11,784 nucleotides of DNA from Azoarcus sp. (GTDB lineage Bacteria > Pseudomonadota > Gammaproteobacteria > Burkholderiales > Rhodocyclaceae), in assembly GCA_031259795.1 (NCBI GenBank), contig JAIRLA010000124.1, forward strand, positions 1 to 11,784, in the 5' to 3' direction. The translations under genes were made by a program, and so were the position numbers. The notes below the pieces were generated by a model. The model searched no databases. It saw only the letters and a program-made list of their open reading frames with translations, and had not been told where the DNA came from. Positions within the stretch are counted from its first letter, which is position 1. The number at the start of each line of letters is the position of its first letter. Below, piece by piece: positions 1 to 8,955 of the stretch.

Positions 1-969
1 TACATCCGGACGATGTTCGACGAGATCACCCGCATCCTCAATCATTTGATGGGCATCGGCTCGCACGGCCTGGACATTGGCGCGATGACGATCATCCTCT
101 ACACCTTCCGCGAGCGCGAAGAGCTGATGGACGCCTACGAGGCGGTGTGCGGCGCGCGCATGCACGCGGCCTATTACCGTCCGGGCGGCGTCTACCGCGA
201 CCTGCCCGACGCCATGCCGAGGTATCAGCCCAGCCGTTTCAAGAACGAGAGAACGCTCGGGCAGCTCAACGCGGCGCGCGAAGGCTCGCTGCTCGATTTC
301 CTCGAAGACTTTACCGAGCGTTTCCCGAAATGCTGCGATGAGTACGAAACGCTGCTCACCGAAAACCGCATCTGGAAGCAGCGCACCGTGGGCATCGGCG
401 TGGTGTCGCCCGAACGGGCGCTGGCGCTCGGCTTTACCGGGCCGATGCTGCGCGGCTCGGGCGTCGCCTGGGACTTGCGCAAGAAGCAGCCCTACGCGGC
501 CTACGACAAGGTCGATTTCGACATCCCCGTGGGCAAGAACGGCGACTGTTACGACCGCTATCTGTGCCGCATGGCGGAAATGCGCGAGTCGAACCGCATC
601 ATCCGCCAGTGCATCGACTGGCTGCGCAAGAACCCCGGCCCGGTCATCGTCGACGACCACAAGGTCGCCCCGCCCAAGCGCGAGAAGATGAAAGCCCACA
701 TGGAAGAGTTGATCCACCATTTCAAGCTCTTCTCCGAGGGCATCCACGTGCCCGAGGGCGAGGCGTATGCCGCCATCGAGCATCCGAAGGGCGAATTCGG
801 CGTCTATGCCATCTCGGACGGGGCCAACAAGCCGTACCGGATCAAGCTGCGTTCGCCGGGCTTTCCGCACCTCGCGGCCATGGACGAACTCGCGCGCGGG
901 CACATGATCGCCGATGTAGTGGCGCTCATTGGCACGATGGATCTCGTTTTCGGCGACATCGACCGCTGA
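1..969 (+). CDS. nuoD: NADH-quinone oxidoreductase subunit D (49 kDa type), 5' end cut off by the window
   Basis: This is a peripheral-arm subunit of respiratory complex I. It helps form the quinone-reduction site together with NuoB and NuoH. The reading frame is open from base 1, so the first visible ATG (13) is internal; 322 residues remain and roughly the first 95 of a usual ~417 are missing. The visible part starts in the conserved stretch with [11 protein letters not shown], followed by the family signature [13 protein letters not shown] (visible residues 51-63). The C-terminus ends in GDIDR, as NuoD proteins typically do. There is no frameshift. A 28-bp gap separates it from nuoE, and the two are almost certainly in one transcript. 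Identity is firm because of both the motifs and the following nuoE-I genes. Confidence 0.97.
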   Translation, partial: YIRTMFDEITRILNHLMGIGSHGLDIGAMTIILYTFREREELMDAYEAVCGARMHAAYYRPGGVYRDLPDAMPRYQPSRFKNERTLGQLNAAREGSLLDFLEDFTERFPKCCDEYETLLTENRIWKQRTVGIGVVSPERALALGFTGPMLRGSGVAWDLRKKQPYAAYDKVDFDIPVGKNGDCYDRYLCRMAEMRESNRIIRQCIDWLRKNPGPVIVDDHKVAPPKREKMKAHMEELIHHFKLFSEGIHVPEGEAYAAIEHPKGEFGVYAISDGANKPYRIKLRSPGFPHLAAMDELARGHMIADVVALIGTMDLVFGDIDR

Positions 970-997
970 TGTGCAACCGTAACCGGAAAAACCAGAA

Positions 998-1477
998 ATG
1001 TTGAGCCAGGAATCGCTGCGACAGATCGACAGGGAAATCGCCAAATATCCGCCCGGCCGGCGGCAGTCGGCGATCATGTCGGCGTTGCGCATCGCGCAGG
1101 TGGAAAAAGGCTGGCTGCCGAAAGAAGTCATCGAGTTCGTCGCCGATTATCTCGGCATGCCGCCGATCGCCGCCTACGAGGTGGCGACGTTCTACAACAT
1201 GTACGACCTCAGGCCGGTTGGACGCCACAAGATCACGGTGTGCACCAATCTGCCCTGTGCGCTCTCGGGCGGCGTATATGCCGCCGAATACCTGAAGAAA
1301 AAACTGGGCATTGATTTCGACGAAACCACGCCCGACGGCAAGTTCACGCTGAAAGAAGGCGAGTGCATGGGCGCCTGTGGCGATGCGCCGGTGCTGTTGC
1401 ACAACAATCACCGTATGTGCGGCTTCATGACCACGGAAAAAATCGACCAATTGCTGGCCGAACTGGAGCGCCAATGA
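998..1477 (+). CDS. nuoE: NADH-quinone oxidoreductase subunit E (24 kDa, 2Fe-2S)
   Basis: This is the 159-residue subunit of the NADH dehydrogenase module of complex I; it carries the N1a [2Fe-2S] cluster beside the FMN of NuoF. A helical N-terminal part leads to the conserved [18 protein letters not shown] (residues 58-75). A thioredoxin-like domain follows, with the four cluster ligands in the CTNLPC and CMGAC motifs (Cys82, Cys87, Cys123, Cys127). Length is normal for the family. The ribosome binding site is weak: only a GGAAAA-like stretch about 10 bases upstream, so translation may depend partly on nuoD. Its TGA overlaps the nuoF ATG (ATGA at 1474-1477), which suggests translational coupling to its structural partner. 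Confidence 0.97.
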   Translation: MLSQESLRQIDREIAKYPPGRRQSAIMSALRIAQVEKGWLPKEVIEFVADYLGMPPIAAYEVATFYNMYDLRPVGRHKITVCTNLPCALSGGVYAAEYLKKKLGIDFDETTPDGKFTLKEGECMGACGDAPVLLHNNHRMCGFMTTEKIDQLLAELERQ

Positions 1478-2781
1478 GCGCGCATGCACTGATTCTCGCC
1501 GGCGCGGGCGGCGAGCGCGCCTGGCGGCTCCAGGATTACGCCGCGCGCGGCGGCTACGCCGCCTTGCGCAGGATCATCGCCGGGAAAACGCCGCCCGAGG
1601 CCATCATCGCCGAACTCAAGACCTCGGGGCTGCGCGGACGCGGCGGCGCGGGCTTTCCGACCGGACTGAAATGGTCGTTCATGCCCTATGCGTTCCCCGG
1701 TGACAAATACCTCGTCTGTAATTCCGACGAAGGCGAGCCGGGCACCTTCAAGGATCGGGACATCCTGCGCTGCAACCCGCACGCGGTCATCGAGGGCATG
1801 ATCATCGGCGCCTGGGTGATGGGCTGTACGCGCGGCTACAACTACATCCACGGCGAGATATTCGAGATTTACCAGCGTTTCGAGGAAGCCCTGGAAGAAG
1901 CGCGCGCCGCCGGACTGCTCGGGCGCAACATCCTCGGCAGCGATTTTTCCTTCGAGCTTTTCGCGCACCATGGCTACGGCGCTTACATCTGCGGCGAAGA
2001 GACCGCCCTGCTCGAATCGCTCGAAGGCAAGAAGGGCCAGCCGCGCTTCAAGCCGCCGTTTCCGGCCTCCTACGGCCTTTATGGCAAGCCGACGACGATC
2101 AACAACACCGAGACCTTCGCTTCCGTACCCTTCATCCTGGGGATGGGCGGCGAGGCGTTCCTCAATCTGGGCAAGCCCAACAATGGCGGCACCAAGATCT
2201 TTTCGATTTCCGGCCATGTCCGCCATCCGGGCAATTACGAACTCAATCTCGGCACGCCGTTTCCCGAACTGCTGGCGATGGCGGGCGGCATGCGCGCCGG
2301 GCGCAAGCTCAAAGCGGTGATTCCCGGCGGCTCCTCCGCGCCGGTGCTGCCCGCCAACATCATCATGGACTGTACGCTGGATTTCGACGCCATCAGCAAA
2401 GCCGGGTCGATGCTCGGCTCCGGCGCGGTGATCGTCATGGACGAAACCACCTGCATGGTCAGGGCGCTGGAGCGGCTGTCGTACTTCTACCACGAAGAAT
2501 CCTGCGGCCAGTGCACCCCCTGCCGCGAAGGCACGGGTTGGCTGTACCGCGTCGTGCGCCGGATCGAGCGCGGCCTGGGCAAGCCCGACGATCTCGATCT
2601 GTTGCGTTCGGTGGCGGGCAACATCTCGGGCCGCACCATCTGCGCGCTCGGTGACGCGGCGGCGGGGCCGGTGCAGAGCTTCATCAAGCACTTCGCCGAC
2701 GAATTCGCCTATCACATCGAAAACAAGAAATGTCTGGTTCCGCCGCTGGTGCAGGAAGCGGGCAGCCAGATCTATATGTGA
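1474..2781 (+). CDS. nuoF: NADH-quinone oxidoreductase subunit F (51 kDa, FMN and NADH binding)
   Basis: This 435-residue protein is the electron entry point of complex I: it binds NADH and FMN and passes electrons to the N3 [4Fe-4S] cluster. Visible motifs are the glycine-rich [13 protein letters not shown] (residues 55-67), [14 protein letters not shown] (82-95) and [19 protein letters not shown] (168-186), which are the nucleotide and flavin regions. The cluster ligands are in ESCGQCTPC (Cys344, Cys347, Cys350) plus Cys390. The frame stays open further upstream to 1363, but that extension lies inside nuoE and is not NuoF-like. The ATG at 1474, four bases overlapping the nuoE stop and with GGAG at about 1465-1468, gives the normal family length. 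Confidence 0.97.
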   Translation: MSAHALILAGAGGERAWRLQDYAARGGYAALRRIIAGKTPPEAIIAELKTSGLRGRGGAGFPTGLKWSFMPYAFPGDKYLVCNSDEGEPGTFKDRDILRCNPHAVIEGMIIGAWVMGCTRGYNYIHGEIFEIYQRFEEALEEARAAGLLGRNILGSDFSFELFAHHGYGAYICGEETALLESLEGKKGQPRFKPPFPASYGLYGKPTTINNTETFASVPFILGMGGEAFLNLGKPNNGGTKIFSISGHVRHPGNYELNLGTPFPELLAMAGGMRAGRKLKAVIPGGSSAPVLPANIIMDCTLDFDAISKAGSMLGSGAVIVMDETTCMVRALERLSYFYHEESCGQCTPCREGTGWLYRVVRRIERGLGKPDDLDLLRSVAGNISGRTICALGDAAAGPVQSFIKHFADEFAYHIENKKCLVPPLVQEAGSQIYM

Positions 2782-2788
2782 GCCGCCC

Positions 2789-5140
2789 ATGCTAGAGATC
2801 GAAATCGACGGTAAAACAATACAAGCGCCCGACGGCAGCACCGTAATGGACGCCGCGGCCCTGGCCGGGATCTATATCCCCCATTTCTGCTATCACAAGA
2901 AGCTGTCGATCGCCGCCAGTTGCCGCATGTGCCTGGTGCAGGTCGAGAAAGCGCCCAAACCGCTGCCCGCGTGCGCGACGCCCGTGACCAACGGCATGAG
3001 GGTGTGGACGCATTCCGAAACGGCGGTGAAGGCGCAAAAAGGGGTGATGGAATTCCTGCTCATCAACCATCCGCTCGATTGCCCGGTCTGCGACCAGGGC
3101 GGCGAATGCCAGTTGCAGGACCTGGCGGTCGGCTACGGCGGCGCGCATTCGCGCTACCGCGAAGAAAAGCGCGTCTGGCTCAACAAAGACCTGGGCCCGC
3201 TGGTCGCCTCCGACGCCAGCCGCTGCATCAACTGCACGCGCTGCGTCCGGTTCACCGCCGAAATCGGCGGCCTGATGGAACTGGGGCAAGCGTTCCGCGG
3301 CGACCACGCCGAAATCATGACCTTCATGGGGCGCGCGCTCGACTCCGAACTCTCCGGCAACGTCATCGACCTTTGCCCGGTGGGCGCCTTGACCTCGAAG
3401 CCGTTCCGCTTCAGCGCCCGCACCTGGGAACTGTCGCGGCGGCGCTCGGTCAGCCCGCACGATTCGCTCGGCGCCAATCTCATCGTGCAGACGAAGCACG
3501 ACGTGGTGCGGCGGGTGCTGCCCTTCAACAACGAACGGCTCAACGAATGCTGGCTCACGGACAGGGATCGCTTCTCCTATGAAGCGCTGGCCAGCGAACA
3601 GCGCCTGACGCTGCCGATGATGTGCGAGCGGGATACATGGCACACGGTATCGTGGCAGATCGCGCTCGAATTCATCGCCAGCGCCTTGCAGAGCATCGCG
3701 CGCGAGCAGGGCGGGCAGGCGCTCGGGGCGCTGGCCTCGCCGCACGCCACTGTCGAGGAGCTGCATCTGCTGCAAAAACTGATGCGCGGCCTGGGATCGG
3801 AGAACATCGACTTCCGCCTGCGCCAGCGCGATTTCCGCGGCGACGCCGTGCGCGCCGGCGCGCCCTGGCTCGGCATGAGCGTAGTCGACATCCACGATCT
3901 CCACAGCCTGCTGGTGATCGGCAGCTTCCTGCGCAAGGACGCGCCGCTGCTCGCGCAGAAAGTGCGCCATTCGGCATATCGCCACGGTTTGCAAGTCAGC
4001 GCCGTGGGGCCGAACGCCGAAGACTGGCGGATGCCGGTCGCCGCGCGCGCGCTGGTCGCGCCGTCCGCGATGGTAGCGACGCTGGCCGCCATCGCCGCCG
4101 CGCTGGCGGAAGAAACCGGCGGGGCGGTGACGGAGCGCCTGGCCGGGCGGCTGTCGGCGGCGGCGGCGGATATTTCCGGCGAGGTGCGCGCCATCGCGCG
4201 AAGCCTTGCCAGCGGCGAGAAAAACGCGGTGTGGCTGGGCAATTTCGCCGTGCAGCACCCCCGCGCCGCCGAATTGCATCTCTGGGCGCAAGAGATCGCG
4301 CGGCTCTCCGGCGCGGCGCTCGGCTTCATCGGCGAAGCGGCCAACAGCACCGGCGGCTATCTCGTCGACGCGGTGCCGGGAGAAGGCGGACTGGATGCGC
4401 GGGCGATGATCGAATCGCCGCGCCGCGCCTATCTCCTTTTGGGCGCGGAACCCGATCTCGATTTCGCCGACGGCGCGGCCACCGTCGCCACCCTGGCCCG
4501 CGCGCAACTGGTGGTGGCGGCGAGCGCCTTCGACTCGCCCGCCCTGCGCCAGGCGGCGGATGTGCTGCTGCCGATCGCGCCCTTTACCGAAACGCCGGGC
4601 ACCTTCGTCAATTGCATCGGCGAAGCGCAAAGCTTCAATACCGTGGCGCGTTCGCGCGGCGAGGTGCGGCCGGGCTGGAAAGTACTGCGCGTACTGGGCA
4701 ATTTTCTCGAATTGCCCGGTTTCGACCACGAAGATGTTGAATCCGTGCGCGACGAAGCGCTGGCCAGCGGCATTCCCGCCCGCCTCGACAACGCCATCGG
4801 CGACGTACCCGAAGCGGACGCGCCCGTCCCGCGGGCGGGCCGCCTGCAACGGATCGCCGACGTGCCCATTCATTTCGCCGACCCGCTGGTGCGGCGCGCG
4901 CCCTCACTGCAAAAAACCGCCGACGCCGCGCCGCCCGCGGCCAGGATGCCGGCCTCGACATTGGCGGCGCTGGGCGTGAATGCGGGCGACAAAGTGCGGG
5001 TGACGGGAAGCGGCGCGGTAGAACTGCACGCCGTGGCCGACGAGGGCGTCGCCCCTGGCTGCGTGCGCATCGCCGCCGCGCACGCCTCGACAGTGGCGCT
5101 GGGCCCGATGCATGGCGACTTGAGCGTGGAGCGAATCTGA
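2789..5140 (+). CDS. nuoG: NADH-quinone oxidoreductase subunit G (75 kDa, multi Fe-S)
   Basis: This 783-residue subunit relays electrons from NuoF towards NuoI through several Fe-S clusters. The N-terminal ferredoxin-like domain has the [2Fe-2S] ligands Cys34, Cys45, Cys48 and Cys62. Next come the N5 ligands (His94, Cys98, Cys101, Cys107) and the N4 ligands (Cys146, Cys149, Cys152, Cys196, the last in [11 protein letters not shown]). A long molybdopterin-oxidoreductase-like domain follows; it is Ala-rich and less conserved towards the C-terminus, as is usual. The extra N7 cysteine motif found in E. coli NuoG is not seen. The frame is open back to 2651 inside nuoF, but only the ATG at 2789, seven bases after the nuoF stop, starts with the family N-terminus MLEIEIDGK. 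No clear Shine-Dalgarno is visible. The TGA shares its last base with the nuoH ATG. Confidence 0.97.
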   Translation: MLEIEIDGKTIQAPDGSTVMDAAALAGIYIPHFCYHKKLSIAASCRMCLVQVEKAPKPLPACATPVTNGMRVWTHSETAVKAQKGVMEFLLINHPLDCPVCDQGGECQLQDLAVGYGGAHSRYREEKRVWLNKDLGPLVASDASRCINCTRCVRFTAEIGGLMELGQAFRGDHAEIMTFMGRALDSELSGNVIDLCPVGALTSKPFRFSARTWELSRRRSVSPHDSLGANLIVQTKHDVVRRVLPFNNERLNECWLTDRDRFSYEALASEQRLTLPMMCERDTWHTVSWQIALEFIASALQSIAREQGGQALGALASPHATVEELHLLQKLMRGLGSENIDFRLRQRDFRGDAVRAGAPWLGMSVVDIHDLHSLLVIGSFLRKDAPLLAQKVRHSAYRHGLQVSAVGPNAEDWRMPVAARALVAPSAMVATLAAIAAALAEETGGAVTERLAGRLSAAAADISGEVRAIARSLASGEKNAVWLGNFAVQHPRAAELHLWAQEIARLSGAALGFIGEAANSTGGYLVDAVPGEGGLDARAMIESPRRAYLLLGAEPDLDFADGAATVATLARAQLVVAASAFDSPALRQAADVLLPIAPFTETPGTFVNCIGEAQSFNTVARSRGEVRPGWKVLRVLGNFLELPGFDHEDVESVRDEALASGIPARLDNAIGDVPEADAPVPRAGRLQRIADVPIHFADPLVRRAPSLQKTADAAPPAARMPASTLAALGVNAGDKVRVTGSGAVELHAVADEGVAPGCVRIAAAHASTVALGPMHGDLSVERI

Positions 5141-6246
5141 TGAACGCGATATTGCAACCGCTTGCCGGTTTCTTCGGCCCGTTCTGGCCGGCGGTGTGGG
5201 CGCTGGTCAAGATCGTGGCCGTGCTCGCCCCCCTGATGGTCTGCGTCGCCTATCTGACCCTGGCCGAACGCAAAGTCATCGGCTTCATGCAACTGCGCGT
5301 CGGCCCCAACCGCGTCGGGCCGTGGGGCGTGCTCCAGCCCATCGCCGACGCGCTCAAACTACTCTTCAAAGAAGTCCTCATCCCGAGCGGCTCCAGCAAG
5401 GGGCTTTTCGTCCTCGGGCCGATCCTCGCCATCGCGCCATCGCTGGCGGCCTGGGCGGTGATCCCGTTCGACAAAGGCATGGCGGTGGCCAACATCAACG
5501 CCGGGCTACTCTACGTGCTGGCGATCACCTCGATGGAAGTCTATGGCGTCATCGTCGCCGGATGGGCCTCGAACTCCAAATACGCCTTCCTCGGCGCGAT
5601 GCGGGCGGCGGCGCAAATGGTGTCCTACGAAGTCGCGCTCGGCTTCGCCCTGATCTGCGTACTGCTGACTTCGTCCTCGCTGAACCTCACCGACATCGTC
5701 GCCAGCCAGGGGCAAGGGCGCTTCGCCGACATGGGCTTCGGTTTCCTGTCGTGGAACTGGCTGCCGCTCCTGCCGATGTTCGTGGTCTATTTCATCTCGG
5801 GCATCGCCGAAACCAACCGCGCCCCGTTCGATGTGGTCGAGGGCGAAGCCGAAATCGTCGCCGGGCACATGGTGGAATTCTCGGGCATGGCCTTCGCGCT
5901 CTTCTTCCTCGCCGAATACGCCAACATGATCCTCGTCTCGGTCATGACCGCGCTGCTCTTCTTCGGCGGGTGGCTGTCGCCCGTGGGCTTCCTGCCCGAC
6001 GGCTTCCACTGGCTGGCGCTGAAGACAGCGTTCTTCCTCTTCGTCTTCCTGTGGGCGCGCGCGACCTTCCCGCGCTTTCGCTACGACCAGATCATGCGCC
6101 TGGGCTGGAAAGTATTCGTTCCGATCACCTTCGTGTGGGTCGTGGTGGTGGCGGCGTGGATGATGTCCCCGCTGTCGATCTGGAATCGTGACGACGGCGG
6201 CGGCGCGAGGGAAATCCCCGCCGCCAGTCTGGAAATAAAGGAATAA
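5140..6246 (+). CDS. nuoH: NADH-quinone oxidoreductase subunit H (ND1-type membrane subunit)
   Basis: This integral membrane protein of 368 residues joins the peripheral arm to the membrane arm and forms much of the quinone chamber. About eight hydrophobic segments can be seen, roughly at residues 17-40, 88-110, 121-141, 163-179, 208-223, 250-277, 294-309 and 323-343. Conserved loops include [18 protein letters not shown] (41-58) and [17 protein letters not shown] (224-240), which carries the acidic residues linked to quinone coupling. The ATG overlaps the nuoG stop (TGATG), with GGAG at 5128-5131 as ribosome binding site. The last codons run through an 8-bp tandem repeat (see separate entry) and the gene ends with TAA at 6244-6246. 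Length and motifs are normal. Confidence 0.97.
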   Translation: MNAILQPLAGFFGPFWPAVWALVKIVAVLAPLMVCVAYLTLAERKVIGFMQLRVGPNRVGPWGVLQPIADALKLLFKEVLIPSGSSKGLFVLGPILAIAPSLAAWAVIPFDKGMAVANINAGLLYVLAITSMEVYGVIVAGWASNSKYAFLGAMRAAAQMVSYEVALGFALICVLLTSSSLNLTDIVASQGQGRFADMGFGFLSWNWLPLLPMFVVYFISGIAETNRAPFDVVEGEAEIVAGHMVEFSGMAFALFFLAEYANMILVSVMTALLFFGGWLSPVGFLPDGFHWLALKTAFFLFVFLWARATFPRFRYDQIMRLGWKVFVPITFVWVVVVAAWMMSPLSIWNRDDGGGAREIPAASLEIKE

Positions 6247-6255
6247 AGGAATAGG
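6234..6255 (+). repeat. Tandem 8-bp repeat carrying the nuoI ribosome binding site
   Basis: The unit AATAAAGG occurs at 6234-6241 and again at 6242-6249, followed by a partial unit AATAGG at 6250-6255. Each unit carries an AAGG Shine-Dalgarno-like core. The nuoH stop codon lies inside the second unit. The AAGGA at about 6246-6250 is correctly spaced for the nuoI ATG at 6258. The pattern looks like a slippage duplication; any effect on translation is inference. Confidence 0.7.
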
Positions 6256-6257
6256 CC

Positions 6258-6743
6258 ATGGGCGCCAGGGATTATTTCGCAAGCCTGTTCCTCAAGGAAT
6301 TGCTCAAGGGCATGGTAGTGACCGGGCGGCATTTCTTCAGCCGCAAGCTCACGCAGATGTTCCCCGAAGAACGCACGCCGCAGAGTCCGCGCTTCCGCGG
6401 CCTGCACGCGCTGCGCCGCTACCCGAACGGCGAAGAGCGCTGCATCGCCTGCAAACTGTGCGAGGCCATCTGTCCGGCGATGGCGATCACCATCGAGACC
6501 GGCGAGCGCGAAGACGGCTCGCGGCGCACCACCCGCTACGACATCGACTTCACCAAGTGCATCTACTGCGGCTTCTGCGAGGAAGCCTGCCCGGTGGACG
6601 CCATTGTCGAGACGCGGATTTTCGAGTACCACGGCGAACAACGCGGCGATCTCTACTACACCAAACAGATGCTGCTGGCGGTCGGGGATCGCTACAAGGA
6701 ACAGATCGAAGCCGACAAGGGCGAAGACGCGAAATATCGCTGA
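6258..6743 (+). CDS. nuoI: NADH-quinone oxidoreductase subunit I (23 kDa, two 4Fe-4S clusters)
   Basis: This 161-residue subunit carries clusters N6a and N6b, which pass electrons from NuoG to the last cluster N2 in NuoB near the quinone site. An amphipathic N-terminus ([17 protein letters not shown], residues 11-27) is followed by the conserved [20 protein letters not shown] (41-60). Two ferredoxin motifs follow: [11 protein letters not shown] (Cys62, 65, 68, 72) and [11 protein letters not shown] (Cys101, 104, 107, 111). All eight ligands are present and the length is normal. The ATG lies 11 bases after the nuoH stop with a good AAGGA site. In complete nuo operons nuoJ follows at once; here no complex I gene follows before ispE, and no intrinsic terminator with a T-run is seen after the stop. 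Confidence 0.97.
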   Translation: MGARDYFASLFLKELLKGMVVTGRHFFSRKLTQMFPEERTPQSPRFRGLHALRRYPNGEERCIACKLCEAICPAMAITIETGEREDGSRRTTRYDIDFTKCIYCGFCEEACPVDAIVETRIFEYHGEQRGDLYYTKQMLLAVGDRYKEQIEADKGEDAKYR

Positions 6744-6936
6744 GGAGTCTTGATACCGTCCGCGCGGCGCGCGCTCCTCGCAATGACGAGTTCCGCCAAA
6801 GAATTCTCCCCGCCCCCTCAACAGCGGCGCTTCGCGCCGGATGGTTGGAAACTCTCCACCGCCAAGCGGGGGAGGGAAGGTTCATCGCAATGACGATGCT
6901 TTGCGCAATAACCACGCTTTACCTTTCCCATACGCT
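6744..6936. other. Junction spacer between the nuo genes and the ispE block
   Basis: This 193-bp stretch holds no recognisable protein-coding gene and no remnant of nuoJ or lolB that I can identify. It contains a pair of 12-bp direct repeats, two hairpins and a short possible leader ORF, described separately. It lies where nuoJ would be expected on the left and lolB on the right in typical betaproteobacterial genomes. No convincing promoter for ispE could be picked out. Confidence 0.7.
6778..6896. repeat. Repeat-like element: 12-bp direct repeats flanking two hairpins
   Basis: TCGCAATGACGA occurs exactly at 6778-6789 and again at 6885-6896. Between them are two hairpins. One has stem CGGCGC/GCGCCG (6825-6839) with loop TTC. 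The other has stem CTCCACCGC/GCGGGGGAG (6854-6874) with loop CAA and one mismatch. CTCCCCGC near 6806-6813 could also pair with the GCGGGGGAG arm. Read on the minus strand, the left end gives CGTCATTGCGAGGAGCGCG, which resembles a short dispersed intergenic repeat that recurs in many proteobacterial genomes; that likeness is from memory, not a search. The layout could be two dispersed repeats side by side or a small non-autonomous element with a target duplication. There is no transposase. Confidence 0.5.
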
Positions 6937-6940
6937 ATGA
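6890..6940 (+). CDS. Possible 16-residue leader peptide overlapping the ispE start
   Basis: A very short frame (MTMLCAITTLYLSHTL) begins at the ATG inside the right-hand direct repeat. It is preceded at 6868-6880 by a purine-rich GGGGGAGGGAAGG stretch that could serve as a ribosome binding site. Its TGA (6938-6940) overlaps the ispE ATG in an ATGA arrangement. ispE itself has no clear Shine-Dalgarno, so re-initiation from this leader is an attractive idea. With so short a frame chance is a serious alternative, and no homolog is recognised. Confidence 0.25.
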   Translation: MTMLCAITTLYLSHTL

Positions 6941-7818
6941 CCATCCTCCAATCACAGCCTCTTGCCGTCCCCTTCCCCTCCCCCGGACGGCTCGACGCTT
7001 GTCCCGCTCCCGCCAAGATCAATCTTTTCCTGCATGTCACCGGACGGCGCGCCGACGGCTATCATTTGCTGCAAACCGCTTTCCGCCTGCTCGATTGGGG
7101 CGATACGCTGGATTTCGCCGTGCGCGGCGACGGTCTCATCCGCCGCGTCAACGACATCCCCGGCGTGGCGGAAGAAGCCGACCTCGCCGTGCGCGCCGCG
7201 CGCCGTCTGCAACAGGTCAGCGCTTGCGGGCTGGGCGTCGACATCGCCGTGCACAAGCGCCTGCCCATGGGCGGCGGGCTGGGCGGCGGCAGCTCGGACG
7301 CCGCCACTACGCTGATGGCGCTCGACCGTCTCTGGGGAACGGGGTTCGGCCAGGCGCGGCTGCGCGAAATCGCCCTCGGCCTCGGCGCGGACGTTCCCTT
7401 TTTCATCTATGGGCGCGACGCTTTCGCCGAGGGCATCGGAGAATCCTTGCAGCCGCTCGACTTGCCTCCCGCCCATTACGTCATCGTCGACCCGGCGGTT
7501 TCCGTGCCGACTGCGGAAATTTTCTCGTCGCCAGAGTTGACGCGGAACACGCCTCCCGTTAAAGTTCGCGGCCTCACGTTGAGCCGTACTTGCAACGATT
7601 TGCAGCCGGTCGCCTGCGCACGCTATCCGGAAGTGGGCGAAGCCATTTCGTGGTTGGGGCGGTTCGCCCCGGCGCGAATGACGGGTTCGGGGGCTTGCGT
7701 TTTTGCCATGGCCGCTTCGGTCGCGCACGCGGAAGAGATCGTCGCCCGCTGTCCGGCGCGCTGGCGGGCATGGCAGGCGGCGAGCCTTGCCCGGCATCCG
7801 ATGCACACGGCGGCGTGA
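6937..7818 (+). CDS. ispE: 4-diphosphocytidyl-2-C-methyl-D-erythritol kinase
   Basis: This GHMP-family kinase of 293 residues phosphorylates CDP-methylerythritol with ATP, a middle step of the non-mevalonate (MEP) route to isopentenyl diphosphate. Visible motifs are PAKINLFLHVTGRRADGYH (residues 25-43, with the substrate-side Lys27/28 region), the ATP loop PMGGGLGGGSSDA (110-122), GADVPFF with the catalytic-type Asp152, and the third GHMP motif MTGSGACVF (248-256). The frame is open upstream to an ATG at 6841, but that part is repeat sequence; the ATG at 6937 gives the family-length protein. The N-terminus before PAKINL is about 20 residues longer than in many homologs, and no clear ribosome binding site is present. 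lolB, its usual upstream neighbour in betaproteobacteria, is absent. tRNA-Gln follows after 12 bases. Confidence 0.95.
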   Translation: MTILQSQPLAVPFPSPGRLDACPAPAKINLFLHVTGRRADGYHLLQTAFRLLDWGDTLDFAVRGDGLIRRVNDIPGVAEEADLAVRAARRLQQVSACGLGVDIAVHKRLPMGGGLGGGSSDAATTLMALDRLWGTGFGQARLREIALGLGADVPFFIYGRDAFAEGIGESLQPLDLPPAHYVIVDPAVSVPTAEIFSSPELTRNTPPVKVRGLTLSRTCNDLQPVACARYPEVGEAISWLGRFAPARMTGSGACVFAMAASVAHAEEIVARCPARWRAWQAASLARHPMHTAA

Positions 7819-7830
7819 ACGGGTTTCAGA

Positions 7831-7907
7831 TGGGGAGTCGCCAAGCTGGTCAAGGCACCGGATTTTGATTCCGGTATTCGAGGGTTCGAATCCTTCCTCC
7901 CCAGCCA
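7831..7907 (+). tRNA. tRNA-Gln (anticodon UUG)
   Basis: The 77-nt cloverleaf includes an encoded CCA end (7905-7907). The acceptor arm pairs TGGGGAG (7831-7837) with CTCCCCA (7897-7903), leaving discriminator G7904. The anticodon stem CCGGA/TCCGG (7858-7862 / 7870-7874) encloses loop TTTTGAT with anticodon TTG at 7865-7867. The T arm carries the GGTTCGAATCC-type sequence at 7882-7892. The weak first pair (U-A) at the acceptor end is a known feature of bacterial tRNA-Gln. Its location between ispE and prs is conserved in betaproteobacteria. It begins 12 bases after the ispE stop, so it is probably cotranscribed and cut out of that transcript. Confidence 0.97.
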
Positions 7908-7915
7908 TACAGCGA

Positions 7916-7940
7916 CGGGCAGACCTTCGGGGTCTGCCCG
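7916..7940 (+). terminator. Strong hairpin after tRNA-Gln, possible terminator
   Basis: A perfect 10-bp stem CGGGCAGACC / GGTCTGCCCG (7916-7925 / 7931-7940) closes a TTCGG loop. Only TATCGTTTGT follows, so the T-tract is poor. It may end the ispE-tRNA transcript, or act as a 3' processing or protection structure, or be part of the prs leader. A small second hairpin ATCGT/ACGAT (7942-7957) lies just downstream. Confidence 0.55.
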
Positions 7941-7994
7941 TATCGTTTGTAGACGATGCGTGGATGCAGATACAGATACACTGGAGTAGCGCTC

Positions 7995-8945
7995 ATGCCT
8001 TACGGCAGCCTGATGATATTCACCGGCAACGCCAATCCCAGGCTCGCGGCGGACGTGGTTCGCCGCTTGGGCATCACCCTCGGCGCGACGAAAGTCAGCC
8101 GCTTCTCCGACGGTGAGGTGCAGGTCGAACTGTTCGAGAACGTGCGCGGCGAGGATGTTTTCGTCTTGCAGCCGACTTGCATGCCGGCCGATGAAAACCT
8201 GATGGAGCTGATCGTGCTGGTCGACGCTCTCAAACGCGCCTCGGCGCGGCGCATCACCGCCGCCATCCCCTATTTCGGCTACGCGCGCCAGGATCGCCGT
8301 CCGCGCTCGGCGCGGGTGGCGATTACCGCCAAGGTCGTGGCCAACATGCTCCAGGCCGCGGGCGTGCAGCGGGTGCTGACCATGGACTTGCATGCCGACC
8401 AGATCCAGGGCTTCTTCGACATCCCGGTCGACAACGTCTACGCCTCGCCGGTGCTCTTGTCCGATCTGGGCAAGCAGAAACACGAAAACCTGCTGATCGT
8501 CTCGCCCGACGTGGGCGGCGTGGTGCGCGCCCGCGCTTTCGCCAAGAGGCTGGAGTGCGATCTGGCGATCATCGACAAGCGCCGCCCCAAGGCCAATGTG
8601 GCGGAAGTGATGAACATCATCGGCGAAGTCGAAGGCCGCACCTGCGTCATCATGGACGATATCGTCGATACCGCCGGCACTTTGTGCAAGGCCGCGGACG
8701 CCCTCAAGGAGCACGGCGCGCGCCGGGTGCTCGCCTACTGTACGCACGCGGTGCTCTCCGGCGGCGCGGTGGAACGGATCAACACCTCCACGCTCGATGA
8801 ACTGGTCGTCACCGATACGATCCCGTTGCGCGAAGACGCGCGCGCCTGTCCGCGCATCCGCCAGGTATCAATCGCCACGATCCTGGCCGACACCATGTTG
8901 CGCATCAGCAACGAGGAGTCCGTATCTTCGCTGTTTACCGAATGA
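7995..8945 (+). CDS. prs: Ribose-phosphate pyrophosphokinase (PRPP synthetase)
   Basis: This 316-residue cytoplasmic enzyme makes 5-phosphoribosyl-1-diphosphate from ribose 5-phosphate and ATP, feeding purine, pyrimidine, histidine, tryptophan and NAD synthesis. Conserved parts are RFSDGE (residues 36-41), the ATP-side flexible region [16 protein letters not shown] (92-107), [18 protein letters not shown] (130-147) and the PRPP-binding loop [12 protein letters not shown] (218-229). The C-terminus [10 protein letters not shown] is typical of betaproteobacterial Prs. The ATG at 7995 was chosen over the upstream in-frame ATG at 7956 because it has GGAG eight bases ahead and gives the usual length. 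A hairpin with a T-run follows the stop. Confidence 0.97.
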   Translation: MPYGSLMIFTGNANPRLAADVVRRLGITLGATKVSRFSDGEVQVELFENVRGEDVFVLQPTCMPADENLMELIVLVDALKRASARRITAAIPYFGYARQDRRPRSARVAITAKVVANMLQAAGVQRVLTMDLHADQIQGFFDIPVDNVYASPVLLSDLGKQKHENLLIVSPDVGGVVRARAFAKRLECDLAIIDKRRPKANVAEVMNIIGEVEGRTCVIMDDIVDTAGTLCKAADALKEHGARRVLAYCTHAVLSGGAVERINTSTLDELVVTDTIPLREDARACPRIRQVSIATILADTMLRISNEESVSSLFTE

Positions 8946-8955
8946 TTTTTTCACC

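Noticed and set aside
1408..2841. Long antisense open frame opposite nuoF
   Set aside because: Same cause; nuoF on the + strand has all its motifs and a coupled start.
4070..4200. GC-rich, Ala-coding repetitive stretch in nuoG considered as a DNA repeat
   Set aside because: It is ordinary low-complexity coding sequence in the variable C-terminal half of NuoG, with no exact repeat unit.
2792..4873. Very long antisense open frame (693 codons) opposite nuoG
   Set aside because: It is a by-product of GC-rich codon use on the + strand; the translation is low-complexity, rich in Arg, Ala and Gly, and resembles no family.
6841..6936. N-terminal extension of ispE from the ATG at 6841
   Set aside because: The extension is repeat and hairpin sequence, unlike any IspE N-terminus, and would make the protein too long.
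6744..6936. Remnant of nuoJ or lolB in the spacer
   Set aside because: No frame in the spacer gives the hydrophobic helices of NuoJ or the LolB C-terminal pattern.
6458..6940. Alternative-frame ORF across the 3' half of nuoI and the spacer
   Set aside because: It overlaps the ferredoxin domains of nuoI in another frame and has no family character; only its last 16 codons are considered, as a possible leader.
7831..7907. tRNA-Gln as an integration site for a mobile element
   Set aside because: No duplicated tRNA 3' end, integrase or compositional change is present downstream; prs follows as in other betaproteobacteria.
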